This document shows positions 1 to 7,894 of a DNA stretch of 64,000 bases, in pieces (the first letter of the stretch is position 1; each line of letters begins with the position of its first letter). The DNA is from Citreimonas salinaria. GTDB lineage: Bacteria; Pseudomonadota; Alphaproteobacteria; Rhodobacterales; Rhodobacteraceae. The notes beneath the pieces are model-generated. The model saw only the letters and a list, made by a program, of their open reading frames with translations, did not search any database and was not told the DNA's origin. Where the stretch lies: assembly GCF_900107235.1 (NCBI RefSeq), contig NZ_FNPF01000015.1, positions 1 through 64,000 of the forward strand. The letters are read 5' to 3'. Position numbers and translations under genes: made by a program.

Positions 1-48
1 GGCTCTCCGGTCGGGCTACGCCCTCCCTGCGATCCGCCAACCCCGCGT

Positions 49-85
49 TCTCATCTTGATTGACGCTGAACTCTCATCCTGATTG
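49..85. repeat. Short direct repeat at left edge, possibly an IS end
   Basis: Two copies of TCTCATCYTGATTG (49-62 and 72-85) lie 23 bp apart, next to GC-rich sequence that continues off the left edge. Repeated terminal sequences of this kind occur at ends of IS21-type elements, so this may be the end of an insertion sequence lying mostly outside the window. Only the repeat itself is seen; the IS assignment is a guess. Confidence 0.35.
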
Positions 86-246
86 TCGCGCTGCAAGATT
101 CCTTCCCGAGCAGCAAATCGTCCCTCGTCGAAGAAAAAATTCCCGCTTTTACCTTTCATGAACCGGAGAGTCCGGCTGCGGAACAACTGAGGGTTTGAGC
201 GCGGCAATGGTGCCAGCGCAGAAAGCAAACCAAGGACGAAAACCTC

Positions 247-477
247 ATGAAAAACCTCAAGGGCATCACCGCCATCGAAACCGCCGGCGTTCTGGCCGTT
301 CTCTCCGTTCCGGTGCTGGTCGCCTTCCTGGCATTCGGCCAGTTCTTCGCGAACACCGCCGACGAAGACGCAGACGGCATCCGTGACGGCGTGATCCCCG
401 GCCTGATGGACACCATCACGCAGACCCTGGGCGAAGGCCTGAGCGAAGCGGAGACCGAGGAAGTCGTGACTCCGTAA
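247..477 (+). CDS. Flp-like small prepilin (major pilin candidate)
   Basis: This 76-aa protein has the class IVb/Flp prepilin pattern: a short basic leader, a Gly6 cleavage site, Glu at mature position +5 (KG^ITAIE) and then about 20 hydrophobic residues. The mature tail is short and acidic, as in Flp major pilins. It would be processed by the prepilin peptidase encoded next door and assembled by the CpaF/TadBC machinery at 19-23 kb. The start follows AAGGA about 10 bases upstream. The same leader and helix style (IET, then SVPV and AFxxF) recurs in the two giant prepilins at 3150 and 4700, which supports a single system. It is probably the most highly expressed pilus gene, since a terminator-like hairpin follows at once. 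Confidence 0.8.
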   Translation: MKNLKGITAIETAGVLAVLSVPVLVAFLAFGQFFANTADEDADGIRDGVIPGLMDTITQTLGEGLSEAETEEVVTP

Positions 478-498
478 TCAGCTACGGCTGACCTGATT

Positions 499-528
499 GA
501 GGGGGTGGCATTCGCCGCCCCCTCTTTC
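499..528 (+). terminator. Terminator-like hairpin after the pilin
   Basis: GAGGGGG (499-505) pairs with CCCCCTC (518-524), extended inside by GGC/GCC, and is followed by CTTTCGTT. Its position between the small pilin gene and the peptidase gene suggests partial termination, so that pilin mRNA is in excess over assembly-gene mRNA. The U-run is short, so termination may be leaky. Confidence 0.6.
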
Positions 529-643
529 GTTCCCAGATCTCTCGTGTTGTCCGGCACCCAGCAGAGCAAGATCACGCTCTCTTTTCATCCAGTTTAATCT
601 ACGCCGTCTAAGCAGGGGCAAGCGTTTTCAAGGAGAAACCCCA

Positions 644-1198
644 ATGCTGCCCACTGCAATTGCCATGATTGCTATCCTTCTCGCGATCGTTGCCGGCAAG
701 ACCGTTGCCCGAACGGACTTGCAGCGCCGAGAGATCGGCACGGAGAACGTCTTCGCTCTCGTTCTCGCCGGCGTCATGCTCGCCTACGCAGCTCCTGTGT
801 CACCCGACCAGGTCTGGGTGGCGCCGGCTTTCGCGGCGTTCCTGGCGCTCGTCATGGGCACCGTGAGCTTTTCCTTCCCGAACAGGCTGGGCATGGGTGA
901 CGCCCTGCTTCTGCCGGCCGGGATGCTCTTTGCGGGCCAGCACGGCGCCGTCTACCTCGCATCTGTAGGCATCGGGGCCCTGGGGCTGTGCCTTGTCAGC
1001 CACCGCTTGCAGAAGCGTGTTGCGGCCCTGGGGCTCGAGCCGGTGCTCTCCGACGACCTCGAGCACAATGAGACGATGCCCGCCGACTGGCGACACAACC
1101 TCGGCTGCCCGGAGCTGCCATTCGGTCTCGTCATCGCCGCCGCCGTGATCGTGACCGCTTTCGTGAAGATCTTCGCATCCGATCTGGGAGGTCAGTGA
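644..1198 (+). CDS. Prepilin peptidase, TadV/CpaA-like (A24 family)
   Basis: This is a 184-aa multi-span membrane protein. It carries the two aspartates of the A24 aspartic prepilin peptidases: Asp25 after the first helix and Asp86 in a GMGD motif. There is no N-terminal cysteine/methylase domain, so it is the short Tad-type enzyme that only cleaves leader peptides. The upstream reading frame is open, but ATG 644 is preceded by AGGAG (631-635), which decides the start. The stop lies one base before the secretin start at 1200, so the two are translationally coupled. Its substrates are expected to be the Flp pilin, the two giant prepilins and perhaps the pseudopilins at 22.7-23.5 kb. Confidence 0.8.
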   Translation: MLPTAIAMIAILLAIVAGKTVARTDLQRREIGTENVFALVLAGVMLAYAAPVSPDQVWVAPAFAAFLALVMGTVSFSFPNRLGMGDALLLPAGMLFAGQHGAVYLASVGIGALGLCLVSHRLQKRVAALGLEPVLSDDLEHNETMPADWRHNLGCPELPFGLVIAAAVIVTAFVKIFASDLGGQ

Positions 1199-1199
1199 G

Positions 1200-2513
1200 A
1201 TGAAGCGTATCGCTCTCAACCTGTTCCTCGCGGCGACCGTGGCTGTGGCGGCCTGCTCTCCGATGGACCGCAAGCAGGTCACCACACTTCCTGAAAATGG
1301 ATCGGTGGCTGCCCGGAGCGGCACGCAGATCCAGCCCCAGCCGCGGGCCGCAATCACGACGCGGAACGTGTCGCAGCCGGTCATGCGGGATCTCGAGCAG
1401 GTGTCCTCGAACCGGCTTCCGGATGTCCTGGTTGGCCCGTTTGCCGCCGCGGAGATGCCGCTCGTCGATGTCATGGACGCGGTCAGCTACGATTCCGGCG
1501 TTGCCTTCAGCTACGGCGGCGATGACCTGGAAGGCCGCACGCTCTCGTTCGTTGATCCGTCGAAGATGCCTCTCGAAGACGCCGTGAAGCGCATCGCGCG
1601 GGCGGGAGACCTGTACTGGAGCTATGTCGGCGGGGTGCTAGAACTGCAGTCCGAGCGCGCATACTCGGTATCCGTTCCCGGGGTTTCCGGGGCGGCCGAC
1701 AGCCTGGCTGCCGCGGTTGCCGGCGTCGGAGCGACCGAAGTCACCGTGTCAGAGGCTTCCGGAGGCATCATCTTCAGTGCCTCGCCGTCTGTCGCCCGGC
1801 GCGTTGAAGGCGTCATCAAGAACTGGTCCGGCACCCGCCAGATGATCGATTACGAGGCTTACATCTGGGAAGTCGACCGGTCGATGTCGCACTCTTCGGG
1901 GACGACCATCCAGACTCTCAAGAACAAGCTCTCCGCCGTCGCCACGGCAGAGATCCAGGGCAACGGCCTGGTCGTGAAGTCCGAGGCTGCGGACCTGGTC
2001 ATCGACATGCTGATATCGAGCATCGATGAGAGCAGCTCAAGCCGGGTTCTGTCGCAGCCCACGCTCTCCGTCGTATCCGGCGGAAAAGCTGAGATCGACG
2101 TCGGGAACAAGCAGAAGTACGTCGAACGGCTGGCCACGACGACTGAAGACGGGGTTCTGGTCAGCGAGGTAACGATCGGCGAGATCAACAGCGGCATCAC
2201 GATGTCGATCTCGGGCGAGTACTCGAGCGAGGTAATCGTCACCGATCTCGAGCTGACCCTGTCGACGCTGATCGGCTTCGAGGAATTCGACACCGGATCC
2301 GCCAAGATGAAGCTTCCCGAGACCGCGGAGCGAAAGGTCAGCCAGACCCTGCTGGCCCGGCCGGGGGACACCCTGGTTCTTGCCGGCGTGATGTCGAGCG
2401 CCGTCGAGCAGGCCGAGACCGGCACCCGCGGTCGCAAGACGTCGGCTTCGGCACGTACGAGCATGACGGAACTCATCGTCGTGTTGCGTCCCCGCGTAAC
2501 CCAGTACCGCTGA
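1200..2513 (+). CDS. Outer-membrane secretin lipoprotein, PilN/type IVb-like
   Basis: This 437-aa protein has a lipoprotein signal (lipobox VAAC, Cys19). An STN-like domain (about 75-150) is followed by an N-domain and a C-terminal secretin domain from about 270. The secretin domain includes the LSQPTLSVVSGG stretch typical of the family, and the C-terminus has the LIVVLRPRV beta strand. The lipobox and short N-terminus resemble PilN of R64-type type IVb pili more than CpaC/RcpA, which start with a non-lipidated BON-type region. It would form the outer-membrane channel for the pilus. It overlaps the reading context of the peptidase gene and is followed 13 bases later by the next gene, so it is part of one operon. 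Confidence 0.85.
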   Translation: MKRIALNLFLAATVAVAACSPMDRKQVTTLPENGSVAARSGTQIQPQPRAAITTRNVSQPVMRDLEQVSSNRLPDVLVGPFAAAEMPLVDVMDAVSYDSGVAFSYGGDDLEGRTLSFVDPSKMPLEDAVKRIARAGDLYWSYVGGVLELQSERAYSVSVPGVSGAADSLAAAVAGVGATEVTVSEASGGIIFSASPSVARRVEGVIKNWSGTRQMIDYEAYIWEVDRSMSHSSGTTIQTLKNKLSAVATAEIQGNGLVVKSEAADLVIDMLISSIDESSSSRVLSQPTLSVVSGGKAEIDVGNKQKYVERLATTTEDGVLVSEVTIGEINSGITMSISGEYSSEVIVTDLELTLSTLIGFEEFDTGSAKMKLPETAERKVSQTLLARPGDTLVLAGVMSSAVEQAETGTRGRKTSASARTSMTELIVVLRPRVTQYR

Positions 2514-2526
2514 GGAGTTCCTGAAA

Positions 2527-3093
2527 ATGAAGAAACTCCTGATCTTCCTCGTTCCGGCGTCGGTTGCCATCTCTGTCGTCATCGCGCTTGCGGGACTGAG
2601 CCAGGGCGGCTCCTCGAAACCGGCCAAGACACCCGCTGCCGCAGTGGTGGTCGCCCCGGAACCCGAACCCGCGCCGACACCTTCGGAGGGGCCGGCGCCT
2701 GATGTCGAACCGGTGGAGCCGGAGCCAGAACCCGGACGCATCGGGCTCAAACCCAACCAGCTCACGCACGACCGGCCGATCCCCGGCGCCGCACCGGGTG
2801 CCGATGTCGACGTGGTCATCGAGACGCGGACCGAGCTCACCCGGGGCGTCATCGAGACGCGGATCAGCCGCCTTGCCGGTGCCAGACTGGTGGTGACCGA
2901 GTTCGGAGAAACGGTCCTCGAATTCGCTGATGCCGAGACACGCGACGAGATCGAGCAGCTCGAAAGAACCCAGGACGTGAGGGTGTTGCTCTCACTGGCA
3001 GCCCAAGCGCGGTCCGGCAGCCTTGTCTGCACCCCCAAAGCGTGCGTCGGACTCGAGCAGATCAAGCAGCCGACAAAGGACAAAGCGGATTAA
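2527..3093 (+). CDS. Pilus-operon protein with one TM helix and Pro/Glu-rich linker
   Basis: This is a 188-aa protein: an N-terminal membrane segment (about 4-24), a Pro/Ala/Glu-rich stretch with repeated PEPEP-type units (35-75), then a compact periplasmic domain (95-188) with two cysteines near the end. I do not recognise the family. Location between the secretin and the giant prepilins, and topology (anchor, spacer, folded tip), fit a periplasmic connector such as PilP/TcpQ or a CpaB-like factor. The leader reads TGAGG...TCCTGAAAATG, the same arrangement as before the TadZ-like gene at 6125. Confidence 0.65.
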   Translation: MKKLLIFLVPASVAISVVIALAGLSQGGSSKPAKTPAAAVVVAPEPEPAPTPSEGPAPDVEPVEPEPEPGRIGLKPNQLTHDRPIPGAAPGADVDVVIETRTELTRGVIETRISRLAGARLVVTEFGETVLEFADAETRDEIEQLERTQDVRVLLSLAAQARSGSLVCTPKACVGLEQIKQPTKDKAD

Positions 3094-3104
3094 TCCGTAC
3101 GAAA
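3090..3104 (+). promoter_or_regulatory. Island motif copy 1 (before giant prepilin 1)
   Basis: TTAATCCGTACGAAA begins 60 bases before the ATG at 3150. It matches the island consensus TTWATYCNNNYGAAA, also found before 4700, 7895, 9160/9172, 19199 and (minus strand) 18276. The fixed distance to the start codon argues for a promoter or operator element. Confidence 0.5.
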
Positions 3105-3149
3105 TCGGGGCGGGGTTAGAATGCCCGGTGCACAAGAAAGGATTGAATC

Positions 3150-4535
3150 ATGACTGGCAGAGCAAAAGGAACGACGGGCATCGAGACGGCCGTCTTGATT
3201 GCAGGATTTTCTGTTCCGATGATCCTTGCCTTCATGATGTTCTCGCCTACCACACTGGAGGAGTGTGGTAGGTTCTGGAAGCTCTTCGACGATTGCGCGG
3301 ACCCTGCTACCGGTGGATCGGGCAGCGGCAGTGCTTCCGCGGGCTACGAGATTCTGCCAGGTGATTTCGGGGACGAGGAATATGACCCGGATCCCGGAAC
3401 GACATATTCTGGATGGTGGGTCTTCGGCAATGGCCAGGCATTCTCGTTCCACGAAGAGAAAATGGTTATCCCGGATGACCCCGATTACGAGCATTCCATC
3501 GATCCATATTACGCGAAAAATTGGTACGTGGAGAAGGTGGGACATGTAACGCCTCTCGCGGGCTACAACCACGAAAGCAGTCGGGGCAACCTGTGGAATA
3601 CGTACGCGCTGGAGACCCGGATGCTTCAGCTCGATTCAGGTGTCGATTGCCTGAATGCGTCAACCAGCGGAAAGTATTGTGAAGTCGTCTTGAGCAATCC
3701 TGGACAAAATCAGGGCGAGGACGTCCTGGTTGCATCCCGAGCTTGGGAAGTGGCGCCTTACCCTTACTCGTATATCTGGAACCACACGACTTACGAGACG
3801 ATCGATTACGATCGGTTTGCCATCGACCCTGCCGGCAAGAACGTGGCCATCAAGGATATGCTTGAGGACACGGAAATAAAGAACGACCCGGACGGAAACT
3901 ACGTCAGCCGATATGAACAGTGGACGAAGGCGGAGTACCAGTTCCAGGGCGACGCGGCCGTTTATGACATATTCAACCGGGGGCGCCCCGATCGAGTCAT
4001 CGACGCCCAGCAGAACAACATCAGTGTGCATTTCGACGCTCGCGTCGAACTTGAGCTTGCGAACGGGAACTTCGAGACGAACAACTACGTCTTCGATCTC
4101 TACGGCGAAAAAAACAACGACTACAGCGGGTTCTATACGTACCGGCCGGCCCCCGGGGGTGTAGTCGCCGCATACCCGACTCGCGACTGGCGCCACAGCC
4201 GCGAGGATTACGGTCATGGGCACTTCGCGGATTTCTACGACTCGGATCTGCGTGAGCGGGTGTATTTCCCAGTCCACGGTATAGAGATCGCGGGTGCGGA
4301 CTGGACTGTTAAGGAATGCAGCTGGTCCGAAGTGCCGTTCGAGCGCGCAACTCAGCACTCGACAGCGAACTACAGGACCGCGCGGGCATCTGTGGGTCAC
4401 GAAGGCCTTCTGGGCGGCCCGAGCGTCATACTCGAGAACTCCGCGGGAGAGACCTGGGAGCTGATCTACGTCGACCGGCCTCCGATCACCTTGTGCGACG
4501 AAAGCAACCCGCTGCTCTTCCGGCAGCGGGGGTGA
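3150..4535 (+). CDS. Giant prepilin-like protein 1 (candidate pilus-tip adhesin)
   Basis: The 461-aa protein starts with a prepilin leader (AKG^TTGIE, Glu at +5) and a 20-residue hydrophobic helix, then a linker and a ~400-aa ectodomain rich in aromatic residues, Asp and Asn. Six cysteines, including Cys39, Cys49 and Cys449, are conserved in the paralogue downstream and could form three disulfides. The size and architecture recall minor pilin-adhesins such as PilV of R64 or type IVb tip subunits, but the ectodomain matches nothing I recognise. The ATG follows AAGAAAGGA. It is probably transcribed from its own promoter, since a conserved element lies 60 bases upstream. An adhesin role is inferred from architecture only. 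Confidence 0.7.
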   Translation: MTGRAKGTTGIETAVLIAGFSVPMILAFMMFSPTTLEECGRFWKLFDDCADPATGGSGSGSASAGYEILPGDFGDEEYDPDPGTTYSGWWVFGNGQAFSFHEEKMVIPDDPDYEHSIDPYYAKNWYVEKVGHVTPLAGYNHESSRGNLWNTYALETRMLQLDSGVDCLNASTSGKYCEVVLSNPGQNQGEDVLVASRAWEVAPYPYSYIWNHTTYETIDYDRFAIDPAGKNVAIKDMLEDTEIKNDPDGNYVSRYEQWTKAEYQFQGDAAVYDIFNRGRPDRVIDAQQNNISVHFDARVELELANGNFETNNYVFDLYGEKNNDYSGFYTYRPAPGGVVAAYPTRDWRHSREDYGHGHFADFYDSDLRERVYFPVHGIEIAGADWTVKECSWSEVPFERATQHSTANYRTARASVGHEGLLGGPSVILENSAGETWELIYVDRPPITLCDESNPLLFRQRG

Positions 4536-4537
4536 AC

Positions 4538-4563
4538 TCAGGAATCCTGGAAACAGGAACTGA
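4538..4563. repeat. Imperfect hairpin between the giant prepilins
   Basis: TCAG..TCCTG pairs with CAGGA.CTGA around a GAAA loop just after the stop of giant prepilin 1. It may slow 3' decay or act as a weak terminator between the two adhesin genes; there is no clear U-run. Confidence 0.35.
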
Positions 4564-4642
4564 GCTTTCGGAGTGGCGCTCAAAGGGGTCACCGCCGATG
4601 CATATCAAGCAGCCAGCCACCAGGAATAAGGGATAGATCCGG

Positions 4643-4657
4643 TTAATTCGCGCGAAA
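4643..4657 (+). promoter_or_regulatory. Island motif copy 2 (before giant prepilin 2)
   Basis: TTAATTCGCGCGAAA begins 57 bases before the ATG at 4700 and is followed after five bases by GTGTG. It corresponds to the element before prepilin 1, so the tandem duplication includes the control region, or both genes are co-regulated. Confidence 0.5.
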
Positions 4658-4699
4658 CCAGCGTGTGCTTTAAGGTTGGCCGCGCAGAAAGGAATGATG

Positions 4700-6112
4700 A
4701 TGGGTTACGACAGACAACGAGGCACTACGAGCATCGAAACTGCAGTCCTGCTCGCAGGGTTTTCTGTTCCGGTAATCATCGCTTTCATGATGTTCGCCCC
4801 CCAGACAACGGATGAATGCGGCGAGCTCTGGAGGATATTCGATGACTGCGCAGAGGACCCCGCCGGAAGTCCGTCGACCGGCGGGCAGTCTGAAACCACA
4901 GAGAAGTACGTGATCAATCCCGGTGATCTCGGGGACGAAGAGCACGACCCGGATCCTGGAACGCCTTATTCGGGGTGGTGGACGTTCGGCAACGGCCAGG
5001 CTTTCTCGTTCCTCGAAGAGAAGATGGTGATCCCGGATGACCCCAACTACGAGCATTCCATCGACTCGACTTACGCACAGGATTGGTACGCGGAACGGGT
5101 CGAAGGCTATCAGTCTCCGCTGATCCCCCTCGCCGGCTTCAACCACACCACCGGGCGCAACAACGGGTGGAACAAGTATGCCGTCGAGACCCGGATGCTT
5201 CAGCTCGACGCCAGCGTCGACTGCCTGAATTCGTCTGGCAACTCACGGTATTGCCAGGTCGCACTGAGCAATCCTGGGCAAAACCAGGGGGAGGACGTCC
5301 TGGTCGGCAGCCGGACTTTCGAGGCGGTCGAATACCCGTATCCATACATCTGGTCTGGGTCGACGTTCGAAACGATCGACTACGATCGGTTCTCGATTGA
5401 TCCGTCGGGACAGAATGTCGGCATCAGAGACGGTCTGACGGACACGGCGACAGTCTATGACCCGGAAGGCCGCTATGTGAGCCGCGAACAGCGGTGGACG
5501 AAAGCGGAGTACCAATTTCAGGGCGACGCGACGGTGTTCGACCTGATCGGCTTCGGTCGTCCCGAGCGGATTATCGACGCGCAGCAGAACAATGTCGGCG
5601 TCCACTTCGTGAAACACGTCGAGCTCGAGCTTGGAAACGGGAACTTCGAGACGAACAACTTCCTTTTCGGCGCGTACAGCGACAAGGCGAAGCACTACAG
5701 CGGGGACTACACGTACCGTCCGGCGCCCGGCGGCGTAGTCGCTGCCTACCCGGCTCGTGACTGGCGACACGGCCGGGAGGATTACGGACACGGACACCTC
5801 AACGATTACTACGATTCCGAGCTGGGCGAGCGGGTTCAGTTCCCGGCTCACGGCATTGATATCGAGGGCACGGACTGGGCGATCAAGGAGTGCACCTGGT
5901 TCACGGAGGCGCCTTTCGAGCGCGAGACGCAGCACTCGACCGCGAACTACAGGACCGCTCGGGCATCCGTAGGCCACGACGGCCTCCTGGGCGGTCCAAG
6001 CGTTATCCTCGAGAACGGCGCCGGGGCAACGTGGGAACTGATCTACGTGGATCGAACCCCGATCGCGTCGTGCGATGAGAGCAATCCTCTGCTCTTTCGT
6101 CAGCCCCGCTGA
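4700..6112 (+). CDS. Giant prepilin-like protein 2 (paralogue of 3150-4535)
   Basis: The 470-aa protein is colinear with the preceding gene: same prepilin leader (RG^TTSIE), same SVPV helix, same six cysteines and near-identical blocks such as AEYQFQGDA, YTYRPAPGGVVAAYP and QHSTANYRTARASVG. Divergence is concentrated in the linker after the helix and in short loops, as expected for a surface protein under selection. Three ATGs occur in tandem (4694, 4697, 4700). I chose 4700 because AAAGGA (4688-4693) is then six bases away and the leader length matches the paralogue. It is likely a second tip subunit or a partner in a hetero-complex. The function is inferred. Confidence 0.7.
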   Translation: MGYDRQRGTTSIETAVLLAGFSVPVIIAFMMFAPQTTDECGELWRIFDDCAEDPAGSPSTGGQSETTEKYVINPGDLGDEEHDPDPGTPYSGWWTFGNGQAFSFLEEKMVIPDDPNYEHSIDSTYAQDWYAERVEGYQSPLIPLAGFNHTTGRNNGWNKYAVETRMLQLDASVDCLNSSGNSRYCQVALSNPGQNQGEDVLVGSRTFEAVEYPYPYIWSGSTFETIDYDRFSIDPSGQNVGIRDGLTDTATVYDPEGRYVSREQRWTKAEYQFQGDATVFDLIGFGRPERIIDAQQNNVGVHFVKHVELELGNGNFETNNFLFGAYSDKAKHYSGDYTYRPAPGGVVAAYPARDWRHGREDYGHGHLNDYYDSELGERVQFPAHGIDIEGTDWAIKECTWFTEAPFERETQHSTANYRTARASVGHDGLLGGPSVILENGAGATWELIYVDRTPIASCDESNPLLFRQPR

Positions 6113-6124
6113 GGGATCCTGAAA

Positions 6125-7279
6125 ATGGCGCAGACGGTAAATATCTACTCGCCCGACGAGGACGTGCGCAACAACACCCGCACGATTTCAGGATCTCTGG
6201 GGCTGGTGTGCAAGACGGCCGAGGGGGGCGTCGACGCACTGATCGAGGACATGAACGAGTGGGTCATGCCGCCGCATATCCTCGTCATCGACATGTCCGC
6301 TTCGGACGACGTCCCTGCAGATCTCGAGCGGATCGCAGCCGCGGGCCCTTCTGCGGAAATCAGCACGATCGCGATCGGGGATGTCGAGGATCTCCGCCTC
6401 GCCCGCCGTCTGCGGAAGCTGGGCGTCGATTACGTGTGCAAGCCGCTCGAGCGGGAAGACTTGGTCGATGCTCTCACGGCTGCCATGGCAAGCACGGATC
6501 CTGAAAAGGCCACCGTCGACGCGTCGAAGATCACAACAGTGACGGGCACGGAAGGCGGAACCGGGGTCTCCACGATCGCCGCGGCCATCGCATCGCGGAA
6601 GGCAGAAAGCGGCCGGGTCCTGCTCCTCGATCTCGATTTCATCTGCGGCACCCAGTACGTGCTCCACGGCGGCCTGAAAACGGAAGGCTTCTGCTCCGCG
6701 ATCCAGGTGCCAGCACGGCTCGACAGCGTTTCCCTGGAGCGGCTCGTGAACCGTACGGGGAACCCAAACCTCTACCTCCTCAGTGATCCGGGCCTGCTGC
6801 GTTCGCCGCCTGATCCAGGCGGGCTGAGCGGCTTCCTGTCGCTCTGTGCGAGGGCTTTCGACCACGTCGTGATCGACCTGCCTCGTCACTGCGAATGGGG
6901 CTCTGTCGTGCTTCCGCTGAGCGGCTCCGTTGTCGTTGCAACGCGACCGTCGTTTGCCGGTGCCGTGCAGCTCGCGGAATTCGTGGAAGCCAAGGGCGCC
7001 GGCCTGGTCGACGATGCCCTGGTTGTCGTCGTCAACGACAGCAACGGCGCCAAGTCGGAGAGCATCGAAAAGAGCGCGTTCAGTGAACGGACAACCGCAC
7101 CGATCATCTACCTGCCGCACGACCCGGTTTCGCTCTACCGCGAAGTGCTGGACGGCGAAATGAGGCTGCAGACGGGCGCGTTCTCGAAGCACTTCAGGAA
7201 GCTCGTTGCGGTGACAGCCGGCAAAGCCGAGGAAGAGAGCAAGTCCGGTGGCGGCTTGTTTTCCTGGCTCAATTCCTGA
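6125..7279 (+). CDS. TadZ/CpaE-like pilus-localisation ATPase
   Basis: This 384-aa protein has an N-terminal receiver-like domain (1-130, ending before a lysine-rich linker) and a C-terminal ParA/MinD-type ATPase domain. TadZ/CpaE proteins place the pilus machinery at a cell pole and are often atypical ATPases. Here the P-loop (about 142-150) reads EGGTGVST: it keeps the second half but lacks the signature deviant-Walker lysine, as in many CpaE proteins. The LLLDLDF strand is the switch region. It follows the giant prepilins by 12 bases with RBS GAGGGA and is the last gene of the left pilus block. Confidence 0.75.
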   Translation: MAQTVNIYSPDEDVRNNTRTISGSLGLVCKTAEGGVDALIEDMNEWVMPPHILVIDMSASDDVPADLERIAAAGPSAEISTIAIGDVEDLRLARRLRKLGVDYVCKPLEREDLVDALTAAMASTDPEKATVDASKITTVTGTEGGTGVSTIAAAIASRKAESGRVLLLDLDFICGTQYVLHGGLKTEGFCSAIQVPARLDSVSLERLVNRTGNPNLYLLSDPGLLRSPPDPGGLSGFLSLCARAFDHVVIDLPRHCEWGSVVLPLSGSVVVATRPSFAGAVQLAEFVEAKGAGLVDDALVVVVNDSNGAKSESIEKSAFSERTTAPIIYLPHDPVSLYREVLDGEMRLQTGAFSKHFRKLVAVTAGKAEEESKSGGGLFSWLNS

Positions 7280-7304
7280 AGGCCGGGCTTACAAGCAGGT
7301 CAAG

Positions 7305-7354
7305 TGACGATCACGGAACCGGTGGGGGTATCCCGACTTAGACCGTGATCGTCA
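7305..7354. repeat. Perfect 12-bp inverted repeat after the pilus block
   Basis: TGACGATCACGG (7305-7316) and CCGTGATCGTCA (7343-7354) are perfect inverted copies with a 26-base spacer. No T-run follows, so this is more likely a protein-binding or recombination site, or an RNA stem, than an intrinsic terminator. It lies between the TadZ-like gene and the convergent gene ending at 7437. Confidence 0.45.
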
Positions 7355-7436
7355 TCGCCGTACCAAACCCTACAGCATTAATTACTTGCGATCGCACAAC
7401 ACAATATACTTGTGATGGTACGGATCTCACGACGCT

Positions 7437-7742
7437 CTACAGGTCCATGCCGCGCTCGCGCCGAGGCCTCTGCAACAGCTGTTCCGCCGGGATCGGCTGG
7501 ATGTAATCCTGGATTCCGAGGCGCGCGGCGACGCGCCGGGCCCTGTCGTTCGGCATCTTGATATCGAGCTTGTACGCCTGGCGACACAGCGCGAAGAACC
7601 GGGGACTGACTGCGTCCCGCGGATGCGACGTGCGCCGTCCGGCTTCCGCGTCCGTCATGCCGGTTCTTTTCAGGAACTCGGCGATAGCTATCATCGCCCG
7701 CCTTTGTTCCCTGATCCGCTCTTCTTTCGTCAACTGTGCCAT
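7437..7742 (-). CDS. Hypothetical basic protein
   Basis: A ~101-aa charged protein with an N-terminal helical region (KEERIREQRRAMIAIAEFL) and a possible helix-turn-helix-like segment (GMTDAEAGRRTSH). The minus-strand leader reads AAAAGGAATGGGCATG. The second ATG (7742) has proper spacing from AAGGA, so I prefer it to the ATG at 7748. No family was recognised. It is convergent with the pilus operon and divergent from the gene at 7895. Confidence 0.5.
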   Translation of the reverse strand: MAQLTKEERIREQRRAMIAIAEFLKRTGMTDAEAGRRTSHPRDAVSPRFFALCRQAYKLDIKMPNDRARRVAARLGIQDYIQPIPAEQLLQRPRRERGMDL

Positions 7743-7836
7743 GCCCATTCCTTTTCTGATGACTGCAGAGCAGCAGGCGTACTCCCTTGCGCTTTATTGC
7801 CAGTAAATTCAGAAGATTGCCGCAGAGCGTAGCCTT

Positions 7837-7851
7837 TTTATCCGGGTGAAA
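7837..7851 (+). promoter_or_regulatory. Island motif copy 3 (before 7895)
   Basis: TTTATCCGGGTGAAA begins 58 bases before the ATG at 7895 and is followed after five bases by GTGTG, as in copies 2 and 5. Confidence 0.5.
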
Positions 7852-7894
7852 CCTTGGTGTGGGAGCAAGAGCGCAACAGCACAGGAATTTCATC

